From the NCBI GenBank assembly GCA_020345785.1, contig CP070771.1:1623225-1628267 (forward strand): a stretch of DNA of 5,043 nucleotides, written 5' to 3'. Below are positions 1-4,888 of this stretch, in pieces; the first letter of the stretch is position 1; the number at the start of each line of letters is the position of its first letter. Made by a program: the position numbers and the translations under genes. This stretch comes from Desulfobacterales bacterium. Lineage in GTDB: Bacteria > Desulfobacterota > Desulfobacteria > Desulfobacterales > JAFDCJ01. Under the pieces are notes generated by a model, which saw only the letters and a list, made by a program, of their open reading frames with translations, was not told the DNA's origin and made no database searches.

Positions 1-2
1 CT

Positions 3-327
3 AACTCCATTCATAAGCCACCGGCTATGCCGGTGAGAATTGAAAAGGTTTTACCGTTACAGCGAAAGTATTTTTTGGTTGTCCAAACTTACACCTGCCG
101 CTGGCATATGAATGGAGATCGAAAAAACAATTTTGGCTTATGTTTTATGATCTCGTTATGTCAGCTGGCGTAGCGACGATTACCGCATCGGGCTGAGCAA
201 CACAAAATACCTGTGAAAAATGAATCGCTCAAACACTGATCAAACCAGACAGATCAGCGCCAAGGGTGATCAAAATATATAATAAAGATTTACAAGCGCG
301 AGCTTTCGTTGGAAACACGAATGATGC
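3..327 (-). repeat. Conserved leader element, copy 1 (at left window edge)
   Basis: Block A (289-327) and block B (3-57) match the region upstream of dsbD at 30 of 39 and 49 of 55 positions. The spacer between blocks is 231 bp, much longer than the 68 bp of copy 2. The block B hairpin is one pair longer here (CACCGGC-TAT-GCCGGTG, 19-35). It ends in GGAG (8-5) followed by TTAG up to the window edge. In copy 2 the dsbD start lies four bases after the same GGAG, so a start codon is predicted immediately outside the window. Confidence 0.65.
5..117. repeat. Inverted repeat CTCCATTCATA / TATGAATGGAG within copy 1
   Basis: Perfect 11-bp arms at 5-15 and 107-117, extended loosely by a GCCA-CGGC stretch on each side. 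The left arm contains the putative ribosome binding site of the next gene, so in a minus-strand transcript the upstream arm could pair with and hide it. Equally, the two arms could be the ends of a 113-bp miniature mobile element. Copy 2 lacks the second arm. Confidence 0.5.
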
Positions 328-347
328 CGTCAAAATTCTCTATATAC

Positions 348-429
348 ATCAGCGACCAGTGACAGATATTGGTTCCGGCCCCTTCCAGGGGCCTTCCTCA
401 TACCCCTATCTCTGCTGGTGGTCGCTGAT
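348..429. other. Long imperfect hairpin, possible structured RNA
   Basis: Outer arms ATCAGCGACC (348-357) and GGTCGCTGAT (420-429) are perfect complements. Inside them CAGAGAT and ATATCTG (minus strand) pair with one mismatch, and the apex is a perfect GGCCCC-TTCCA-GGGGCC hairpin (377-393). Together this gives one long stem with internal loops over 82 bp. It has no U-run on either side, so it looks more like a structured RNA or attenuator arm than a terminator. I do not recognise it as a known riboswitch class. Confidence 0.5.
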
Positions 430-436
430 TCCTCAT
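398..436 (-). CDS. Possible 12-codon leader peptide
   Basis: On the minus strand a strong AGGAGG (447-452) is followed after 10-11 nt by ATG (436-434) and a short frame, MRNQRPPAEIGV, ending at TGA (400-398). The frame covers one arm of the long hairpin at 348-429, so translating it would disrupt the stem. That is the layout of a translation-sensitive leader, but a frame this short can arise by chance, and the spacing to the ribosome binding site is longer than ideal. Confidence 0.22.
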   Translation of the reverse strand: MRNQRPPAEIGV

Positions 437-513
437 AAATGATTTGTCCTCCTCTCCTTTTTCTTAAGGGGATTTAGAGAGGATTTCGTATCCGATTAAA
501 CTGACCGCATTTG

Positions 514-536
514 CGGCCAGCGGCGGCGCTGACACC
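514..536 (+). repeat. Direct repeat, copy 1
   Basis: A GC-rich 23-mer beginning CGGCCAGCGGCGGCG, identical at 21 of 23 positions to 731-753; the two differences are both C/T. The surroundings are not alike, so only this core is duplicated. Confidence 0.7.
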
Positions 537-574
537 TCTTATGAAACTTCACCTGAACGGAACAGCGAACCGCA

Positions 575-645
575 GAATGTCGAAGGGTGGTTTCACTTTG
601 CCCAGTCTTTTTATAAAATAGACAGAATACCTTCCTTCGACATTC
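575..645. repeat. 12-bp perfect inverted repeat (575-586 / 634-645)
   Basis: GAATGTCGAAGG and its exact reverse complement CCTTCGACATTC, separated by 47 bp that includes an AT-rich part (TTTTTATAAAATA). The right arm runs into the heptamer repeats. No U-run follows either end, so it is not an obvious terminator. Confidence 0.6.
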
Positions 646-686
646 GACATTTCACGCCTTGGCGTGATTCGATATTCGATATTCGC
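638..686. repeat. Short heptamer repeats flanking a palindrome
   Basis: Two CGACATT units (638-651), then the palindrome TCACGCC-TT-GGCGTGA (652-667), then two CGATATT units (670-683) and a further CG. The two heptamer runs are out of phase by 4 bp because of the palindrome. This is the same period as the longer tract at 3946-4071, with a different unit. Confidence 0.65.
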
Positions 687-730
687 TTTTTTAAAGTTTC
701 TTTTTCACAGATCAGACTGGCAACCTTCGT

Positions 731-753
731 CGGCCAGCGGCGGCGTTGATACC
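731..753 (+). repeat. Direct repeat, copy 2
   Basis: Second copy of the GC-rich 23-mer at 514-536, 217 bp away in the same orientation. It is followed by CGACAAC, which recurs in the hairpin after dsbD. Confidence 0.7.
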
Positions 754-786
754 CGACAACCTTAAAACTCTTAGCATTCGGAAACA

Positions 787-804
787 TCGACAACCAATTG
801 TCGA
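787..804 (-). terminator. Hairpin just after dsbD, weak terminator candidate
   Basis: TCGACAA-TTGG-TTGTCGA on the minus strand, a 7-bp perfect stem with a 4-nt loop, beginning 11 nt after the dsbD TAG. Only TGTTTCC follows, with no proper U-run, so intrinsic termination would be weak. It may instead protect the mRNA 3' end. Confidence 0.4.
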
Positions 805-814
805 AACCGAGCTT

Positions 815-2695
815 CTACGCGCCTTGTTTACTCAGTGCGCCGGCCACGGCATCCAAAATCTGCTCAGCCGTATAGAAATCACTTTTAAACACCTGTTTGC
901 CGTGCGGGGAGAAGATGACCAGCAGCGGAATTGTCAGGTTGCCGATTTCTCTCAGCATGGCCTTTCCTGCGGGATTGTTGCCGGTGATATCCACTTTCAT
1001 CGGCACAATTTCTTGGCGTGCAAACAGTGCAACGATTCTGGGATCGTCCAACACGCCCTGTTCCAGGGCCTTGCAGTTCAGACACCACTCCGCGCTGAAG
1101 ACCATCACGACCACTCGGCGGGAGGCGGTTGCTTCCTGAAACCGTTTTTCTGTATAGTACACCCAGTCGATCGGCCCTTTATCGGTCAACCGAAACGATC
1201 CCCAGGCGGACAGTGCCATAATGATGACACCGATACCGGTAAAGAATGCTCTTGTTTTTTTGCCGGATTCAATCTGAAGTGTTCGATACGCCAGCCACCC
1301 GCCCGCAGCGATGACCAGCAGCATTACCGGCCACCAGTAAAATCTGCTGGGAGGATTCGGTGGACTGACAAATAGGGCCGCAACACCCACACCGATAAAA
1401 TAGGCGGCTGCAGCGAGCATGAGCAACCCCATCACCTGCTTTATCAATACGCTGGCCGGTCCGGTTTTCGGCATTTTTTCGACCAGCCTCGGTGAAGCTG
1501 AAAGCACCAGATAGGGAAGGGCCATTCCAGTGCCGATGGCTGCAAAAGTAAAGAGGGTCGTGGTCGGGGGCCGGGTGGCGGCCCAGGCCGCCGCCGCCCC
1601 CATAAACGGTGCCGTACAGGGTGTGGAAAGGATTGCCGCCAGAATTCCAAGTCCGAAAGAGCCGTGCAGGGTGTCCTGTTCGGGATTGATCATGTAGATA
1701 AAATTAGGCAGCCGCATGGAAAAGAAACCGAACATGCCTGTGGCCATCGTCGCGATGATGACGCCGACCGCGATGGTAAACGCCGGGTACTGGAACAGTT
1801 GATTGGTTGCGCTGAAACCGCTGACCAGGGCGATCATGACGCCCAGGGCCAGCCAGAATGCAAGAACTCCCAGAAACATGGTCAGCCCCAGCATGAAGCA
1901 TTGCCGCCGGTTTTGCGCCGCATTCGACAGGCTGATGATTTTAATCGGAATCAGCGGCAGTACGCAGGGCGTAAAGTTCAGCAGCAGGCCGCCGAATGAC
2001 GCTGTGATCAGCAGCAAGGCCAATCCAAAGCCGGAAGTCGTATCGATCGAAAAGGTCCAGCCGAACAGGTCAAAATCAACATCGCCGGAAGTTGCCGCGG
2101 TGAAGGCGGCATCATTGCCTTTGAACAATTCCTTGTTGATTTCTATAACGACGGAACCGGCTTTGGCCACCGCAAGTGTTTCACTCAGCGTAATCTTCTG
2201 GGGAAACAAGCAGTAGGTATCGGTACAGGCCTGGTATTGAAATCCCAGTTTGAATTCCAGGCTGCCGGGTTCCGAAATATCTTCCAATTTAATCGGCAGA
2301 TAAATTATCGTCCGCCCTTCAAATGACATCAGATCACCGGGTGCATACTGCGTCCTAAACGGTACCGCTTGGGGATAACGAGGAGCTTCGATGGTGACCG
2401 CGTGCGGTGCTTCGATTACCGCGACTTCTGTAGGAATGGGTTTGAAATCTTCAAATGATTTGAGCTGGCGTTCGTCGGCATTGATGTGATAGCCCTTTTT
2501 AATGGCGACCACGACGGCCAAAACGATGGCATCACCAGGACGGGCCCGATCTGCCGACCATGTCGTGCTTACTTTAACCGCCTCGTCGCCCGCGGAATTT
2601 AATCCTGACGAGGCAAAACTATTATCTGCCAGTGAAACGGCCGCGAAAATTAACAGTACGGTCAGAAATATGTGGTGTTTGTTGCAAGTTGGCAT
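815..2695 (-). CDS. dsbD: Thiol:disulfide interchange protein DsbD (full-length, three domains)
   Basis: A 626-residue inner-membrane protein that takes electrons from cytoplasmic thioredoxin and delivers them to periplasmic thiol proteins, including those of disulfide isomerisation and cytochrome c maturation. Residues 1-28 look like a signal peptide (hydrophobic core LTVLLIFAAV, likely cleavage after SFA). The periplasmic N-terminal domain (about 35-205) has C157 and C162 (ACTDTYC), with four residues between the cysteines against five in E. coli. The membrane domain (about 222-500) has C244 in TPCVLPLIP and C360 in STPCTAPF. The C-terminal thioredoxin-like domain (about 510-626) has WCLNC with C538 and C541. 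All six redox cysteines expected for DsbD are therefore present. It is longer than E. coli DsbD (about 565), partly in the N-terminal region and the 440-500 membrane stretch. The long leader and promoter suggest separate transcription from fdhE. Confidence 0.95.
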   Translation of the reverse strand: MPTCNKHHIFLTVLLIFAAVSLADNSFASSGLNSAGDEAVKVSTTWSADRARPGDAIVLAVVVAIKKGYHINADERQLKSFEDFKPIPTEVAVIEAPHAVTIEAPRYPQAVPFRTQYAPGDLMSFEGRTIIYLPIKLEDISEPGSLEFKLGFQYQACTDTYCLFPQKITLSETLAVAKAGSVVIEINKELFKGNDAAFTAATSGDVDFDLFGWTFSIDTTSGFGLALLLITASFGGLLLNFTPCVLPLIPIKIISLSNAAQNRRQCFMLGLTMFLGVLAFWLALGVMIALVSGFSATNQLFQYPAFTIAVGVIIATMATGMFGFFSMRLPNFIYMINPEQDTLHGSFGLGILAAILSTPCTAPFMGAAAAWAATRPPTTTLFTFAAIGTGMALPYLVLSASPRLVEKMPKTGPASVLIKQVMGLLMLAAAAYFIGVGVAALFVSPPNPPSRFYWWPVMLLVIAAGGWLAYRTLQIESGKKTRAFFTGIGVIIMALSAWGSFRLTDKGPIDWVYYTEKRFQEATASRRVVVMVFSAEWCLNCKALEQGVLDDPRIVALFARQEIVPMKVDITGNNPAGKAMLREIGNLTIPLLVIFSPHGKQVFKSDFYTAEQILDAVAGALSKQGA

Positions 2696-2697
2696 TT

Positions 2698-2859
2698 AGC
2701 TCCATTCATAAGCCACCGGCTATGCCGGTCATACTTAAAAAAGTTTTACCGTCAATCCCTCCCGGGGAGGGGAAGTGAAAATTGATTTACTTGGGCTTTG
2801 TAGATAACCGGGTACGAAAATTTACACGGGCAAGCGTTGGCCGGAAACACTTATGATGC
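2698..2859 (-). repeat. Conserved leader element, copy 2 (upstream of dsbD)
   Basis: Two blocks are shared with the left edge of the window in the same order and orientation. Block A (2821-2859) matches 289-327 at 30 of 39 positions, including GCATCAT and GTGTTTCC on the minus strand. Block B (2698-2752) matches 3-57 at 49 of 55 positions, with 30 consecutive identities (2700-2729). Block B contains a hairpin, ACCGGC-ATA-GCCGGT on the minus strand, followed by GGCTTATGAATGGAG, whose GGAG is the dsbD Shine-Dalgarno. The spacer between blocks is 68 bp here. It could be a cis-acting RNA or a dispersed repeat. Confidence 0.65.
2700..2703 (-). promoter_or_regulatory. Ribosome binding site of dsbD
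   Basis: GGAG on the minus strand, 4 nt before the ATG at 2695 (GGAGCTAAATG). The spacing is short but workable. The site is part of the conserved repeat block, so the repeat itself appears to supply translation initiation. Confidence 0.6.
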
Positions 2860-2880
2860 AGCCAAATCTTCGGGAAAACC

Positions 2881-2929
2881 AATCGCCGCTATCCCGCTGA
2901 ACCGGGATGCGGACAGAAACCGCTCCTAC
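2881..2929 (-). repeat. REP-like palindrome with GTAGGAGCGG head
   Basis: On the minus strand it starts GTAGGAGCGG, followed by CCGC-ATCCCG, a GTTCAG loop, CGGGAT, a bulged A and GCGG, then CGATT. The stem is 10 bp with one bulge. The leading GCGG can alternatively pair with the following CCGC, so two folds compete. The GTAG tetranucleotide head and GC-rich stem are the known hallmarks of REP sequences mobilised by RAYT (Y1-type) transposases. No RAYT gene is in the window. It begins directly after the predicted -10 box, so it would form the very 5' end of the dsbD transcript. Confidence 0.55.
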
Positions 2930-2958
2930 ATTATAATACCGCAATTGGCGAAACTCAA
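2930..2958 (-). promoter_or_regulatory. Predicted sigma-70-type promoter of dsbD
   Basis: On the minus strand TTGAGT (2958-2953) is followed after exactly 17 bp by a perfect TATAAT (2935-2930). The -35 box matches TTGACA at four of six bases. Transcription would start near 2923, giving dsbD a 5' leader of about 228 nt, which is long enough to hold regulatory RNA structure. This is prediction from motif and spacing only. Confidence 0.6.
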
Positions 2959-3049
2959 TTGTGTCTGTAGTCAACAGCCGGAATAAAACCCTTCGGCAGC
3001 CGAAAATGACATCTGAAACCTGATGCCCTAAAACCTTGAACTTGATATT

Positions 3050-3931
3050 TTATATCTCCATAAAAAGCTTCACCCCCGCCTCAAACCCTTCCTCTTGGGC
3101 TTTTATGTCGAGGTGCAGTGACGCGATCTGCTCAAGGGGCGGATAGATCAACCGCTCTGCCCTGCGTGTGTCGATGGTTTTGATGTATTTATTACAATTG
3201 TCGCACAGGTCCACCCGAAGACTTTTGTTCTCTTCACTGAATAAATAGCGAAGATCTTTATTGTCTGAATTGTTGCAGAATGGACAGTAGACTCTTTTCA
3301 CCGACCATTGGTGCCAGCAGAAACTGCAGATCAAACTTCGCTCGCCTTCATCTTTCAGAATGGAAAGTATCGGCGCGCTGCCGCAGATGGGGCAATATCC
3401 TGCCAGCCAGGGTTCGTTCTTGTTCAGATAAACTGAAAGCTGATCAGCGCAGGCACAAAGTGAAGGCTTTAAGCTGTTATAGGTGATAAAGCCCAGAACC
3501 TTTTTTTCGATCACAAGCTCGGCACTGATATTCTCAAATAAGGCCTCGTCGCTGCCGAGCAGGCCGGAAAAAAGCTTGCCGGACTCCAGCCCGGATTCAA
3601 CCGCCGCCAGCAGAACTTTCGCCGATTCCGCCAGTTTCGGATTCGCCTCTTTTGCGAAACGGCAAATTAACACCAAAAGTTTGGCGGCCTCATTCCTATC
3701 ATATGCAAAATCTTTGACTTCAATGAGGGGGAATTTTTCCCGCGCCTTGACGGATCGAATATCTTCTGCAATTCGAATCGGTTCGATCCGCAGGCGACGC
3801 TTGCTCTCCTCCTGGGCCACAAATAGCCGGCCATAGAATTCGAGAATTCCTGCATAAACCGGCCTGTTTTTTTTTACCGCTTCAACGGCCGCCATGACTT
3901 GGTCAGGGGATAGATCCAACGTTGCCGTCAT
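3050..3931 (-). CDS. fdhE: FdhE, formate dehydrogenase accessory/maturation protein
   Basis: A 293-residue soluble protein, slightly shorter than E. coli FdhE (about 309). The N-terminal half (1-160) is helical and poorly conserved. The C-terminal half carries the family hallmark, four CxxC pairs: C180-PI-C183, C202-SF-C205, C216-PF-C219 and C243-DN-C246, expected to form two rubredoxin-like metal sites. No signal peptide or membrane segment is visible, so it should act in the cytoplasm. In E. coli, FdhE binds the formate dehydrogenase catalytic subunit and is needed for active enzyme before Tat export; the same role is inferred here from family and position next to fdhAB. The start at 3931 follows GAGGAG by 5 nt. 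No clear promoter is seen between the fdhB terminator and this gene. Confidence 0.94.
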   Translation of the reverse strand: MTATLDLSPDQVMAAVEAVKKNRPVYAGILEFYGRLFVAQEESKRRLRIEPIRIAEDIRSVKAREKFPLIEVKDFAYDRNEAAKLLVLICRFAKEANPKLAESAKVLLAAVESGLESGKLFSGLLGSDEALFENISAELVIEKKVLGFITYNSLKPSLCACADQLSVYLNKNEPWLAGYCPICGSAPILSILKDEGERSLICSFCWHQWSVKRVYCPFCNNSDNKDLRYLFSEENKSLRVDLCDNCNKYIKTIDTRRAERLIYPPLEQIASLHLDIKAQEEGFEAGVKLFMEI

Positions 3932-3936
3932 TTGTG

Positions 3937-3942
3937 CTCCTC
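3937..3942 (-). promoter_or_regulatory. Ribosome binding site of fdhE
   Basis: GAGGAG on the minus strand, 5 nt before the ATG at 3931. It lies just outside the heptamer tract, which begins 4 bp further upstream. Confidence 0.75.
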
Positions 3943-3945
3943 GAG

Positions 3946-4071
3946 CGTGTTTCGGGTTACGGGTTGCGTGTTTCGGGTCACGGGTAACTGGTTTCGGGTT
4001 TTAGGTTGTAATTTTCACATTTCGTGTTTCTCGTATCGTTCCCCGCACCTCGTACCGCATTCTCCCGATCT
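3946..4071. repeat. Heptanucleotide tandem repeat tract (18 units)
   Basis: The stretch between the fdhB terminator and the fdhE ribosome binding site divides without any insertion or deletion into 18 consecutive heptamers on the plus strand. It starts CGTGTTT, CGGGTTA, CGGGTTG, CGTGTTT, CGGGTCA, CGGGTAA and ends CGTACCG, CATTCTC, CCGATCT. The consensus is close to CGNGTTN. Base 1 is C in 16 of 18 units, and units become more degenerate away from fdhE. It resembles in kind the short tandemly repeated heptamer (STRR) tracts described in cyanobacteria, though the unit differs. It is not coding: the short frame opened by ATG at 3932 is only the repeat read through. Confidence 0.8.
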
Positions 4072-4093
4072 TTACCATATATTCGGGCGATTA

Positions 4094-4128
4094 AAAAGGG
4101 GAGAAAGGAATCCCCCTTCTCCCCTTTT
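4094..4128 (-). terminator. Rho-independent terminator after fdhAB
   Basis: A 12-bp perfect stem (arms 4094-4105 and 4117-4128, AAAAGGGGAGAA with TTCTCCCCTTTT), extended by two further G-C pairs past one mismatch. On the minus strand the right-hand arm ends in TTTTTAA, a proper U-run, 27 nt after the fdhB stop. On the plus strand the hairpin is followed only by TTTTATCTC, so function in that direction is less likely. It separates fdhAB from fdhE, so fdhE must be read by leakage or from its own promoter. Confidence 0.82.
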
Positions 4129-4154
4129 ATCTCAAATGTCTTGTTCTGCAAAAT

Positions 4155-4874
4155 CTAACCGAGCGCTGAAATCGCTCGATTAAACGGGCGGAACATTTTT
4201 CGCAATGACGCTTGTCGCGTAATACCATAATTACGCGAGCTTGCCAATGAATATTCGTGGTAAAGATAGGGATCAAAAGCGACCAGGTAAATGGTCCTGA
4301 CATCAATCGGGTCCAACAGCATGGCGTCAGGGTACTTTTTCTTGGCATCCGCCAGACGCTCCTTGGCCAGCGCCGCTATTTCCTCCCTTTCACCGAAGTT
4401 CATGGCGCCGGTCGGGCAGACTTTAACGCAGGCCGGCTCCTGTCCATTGGCCACCCGGTCGTTGCACATATCGCACTTGGCGAGCGTGCCGTCGTCGGCC
4501 AGACGCGGTATGTCGTAGGGACAGGACTCGCGGATTTCGGCGGGGTCCAACCCGCGGGTGTTGGCCGTGTAGATGACGGCACCGGTGACCGCGTCGGTTG
4601 AGATGGCGGACGGCTCGCCGGCCGTGTCCTGGCAGGGAGGCGCAATGCAATGCCGGCATTGATCCGGAAAAAACAGCCATCTGAGCTTTCCATCGATCAT
4701 CTCTTCGCGCATGCGAACCAGCTTGTAGGTGTCGAAGGAGAGATCGGCCGGGTTCTGGTAGGAACCACGATTGAGGGTTTCCTCGGCCGGCAGATCGTGC
4801 CATTGTTTACAGGCTACCTGGCAGCCTCTGCAGGCCGTGCACAGGGTCGTATCAACTAAAAAGGACTTGCTCAT
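4155..4874 (-). CDS. fdhB: Formate dehydrogenase iron-sulfur (beta) subunit, three-cluster soluble type
   Basis: A 239-residue ferredoxin-like subunit that should carry electrons from the catalytic subunit to the next acceptor. It has exactly 12 cysteines: 12, 15, 18 and 22 (CTACRGCQVAC), 73, 76 and 81 (CRHCIAPPC), 118 (SCPYD), 134 and 137 (KCDMC), 149 and 153 (ACVKVCP). By the known pairing in this family they make three [4Fe-4S] clusters. The ligands of the fourth cluster of FdnH-type subunits are absent, and position 85 is Ala. No C-terminal transmembrane helix is visible, unlike FdnH. Sequence and cluster count resemble the soluble Desulfovibrio gigas FdhB. Residues about 209-239 form a basic tail (RNYGITRQASLRKMFRPF) beyond the D. 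gigas end as I remember it. The frame stays open upstream to 5021, but the start at 4874 is chosen because AAGGAGGT lies 6 nt before it and MSKSFLVDTTLC is the family N-terminus. Confidence 0.95.
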   Translation of the reverse strand: MSKSFLVDTTLCTACRGCQVACKQWHDLPAEETLNRGSYQNPADLSFDTYKLVRMREEMIDGKLRWLFFPDQCRHCIAPPCQDTAGEPSAISTDAVTGAVIYTANTRGLDPAEIRESCPYDIPRLADDGTLAKCDMCNDRVANGQEPACVKVCPTGAMNFGEREEIAALAKERLADAKKKYPDAMLLDPIDVRTIYLVAFDPYLYHEYSLASSRNYGITRQASLRKMFRPFNRAISALG

Positions 4875-4880
4875 GCGATC

Positions 4881-4888
4881 ACCTCCTT
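4881..4888 (-). promoter_or_regulatory. Ribosome binding site of fdhB
   Basis: AAGGAGGT on the minus strand, a near-perfect Shine-Dalgarno sequence 6 nt before the ATG at 4874. It sits in the 14-bp gap after the fdhA stop and decides the start against the longer open frame, which overlaps fdhA. Confidence 0.9.

Larger units (their letters stand above)
1..814. other. 814-bp region without a convincing gene, rich in repeats
   Basis: No open frame here shows a protein family I recognise, a good start and ribosome binding site, and reasonable length together. From right to left it holds the post-dsbD hairpin (787-804), a 23-bp direct repeat (514-536 and 731-753), heptamer repeats around a CACGCC/GGCGTG palindrome (638-686), a 12-bp inverted repeat (575-586 and 634-645), a long imperfect hairpin with a possible leader peptide (348-436), three GATCA motifs (238-272), and copy 1 of the leader element (3-327). 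The layout suggests a 3' flank of dsbD followed by the regulatory region of a minus-strand gene that starts just left of the window. Confidence 0.6.
2696..3049. other. 354-bp gap between fdhE and dsbD: promoter, REP-like palindrome, conserved leader
   Basis: No credible gene lies here on either strand. Reading toward dsbD the gap holds about 90 bp after the fdhE stop with no clear terminator, then a sigma-70-like promoter (2930-2958), a GTAG-headed palindrome (2881-2929), and the leader element shared with the left edge of the window (2698-2859), which ends at the dsbD ribosome binding site. A CG-rich palindrome (CCCTCCCCGGGAGGG, about 2757-2771) also lies within the leader. Confidence 0.7.

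Noticed and set aside
278..283. TATAAT on the plus strand as a promoter
   Set aside because: No -35-like sequence lies 16-18 bp upstream and no plus-strand gene follows.
377..393. Rho-independent terminator at the GGCCCC/GGGGCC hairpin
   Set aside because: No T-run follows on either strand.
468..750. Plus-strand open frame of about 94 codons, reading SYPIKLTAFAASGGADTSYE in part
   Set aside because: There is no ATG, GTG or TTG in frame and it crosses several repeats. It is kept only as a possible repeat-derived remnant in the findings.
611..793. 60-codon minus-strand frame downstream of dsbD
   Set aside because: It is built largely from the heptamer repeats and the GC-rich direct repeat, has no clear ribosome binding site, and resembles no family I know.
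746..1375. 209-codon plus-strand frame
   Set aside because: It lies opposite the thioredoxin and membrane domains of dsbD, whose minus-strand frame has clear family motifs, so this is an antisense shadow.
3946..4071. CRISPR array
   Set aside because: The period is 7 bp, with no distinct spacers or conserved long repeat.
4257..4601. Plus-strand frames opposite fdhB
   Set aside because: fdhB has all cluster motifs in the minus frame, so these are high-GC shadows.
4617..4622. A85 of FdhB as a damaging mutation of an iron-sulfur ligand
   Set aside because: The other three ligands of the same cluster are missing too, matching the natural three-cluster family, so it is not a lesion.
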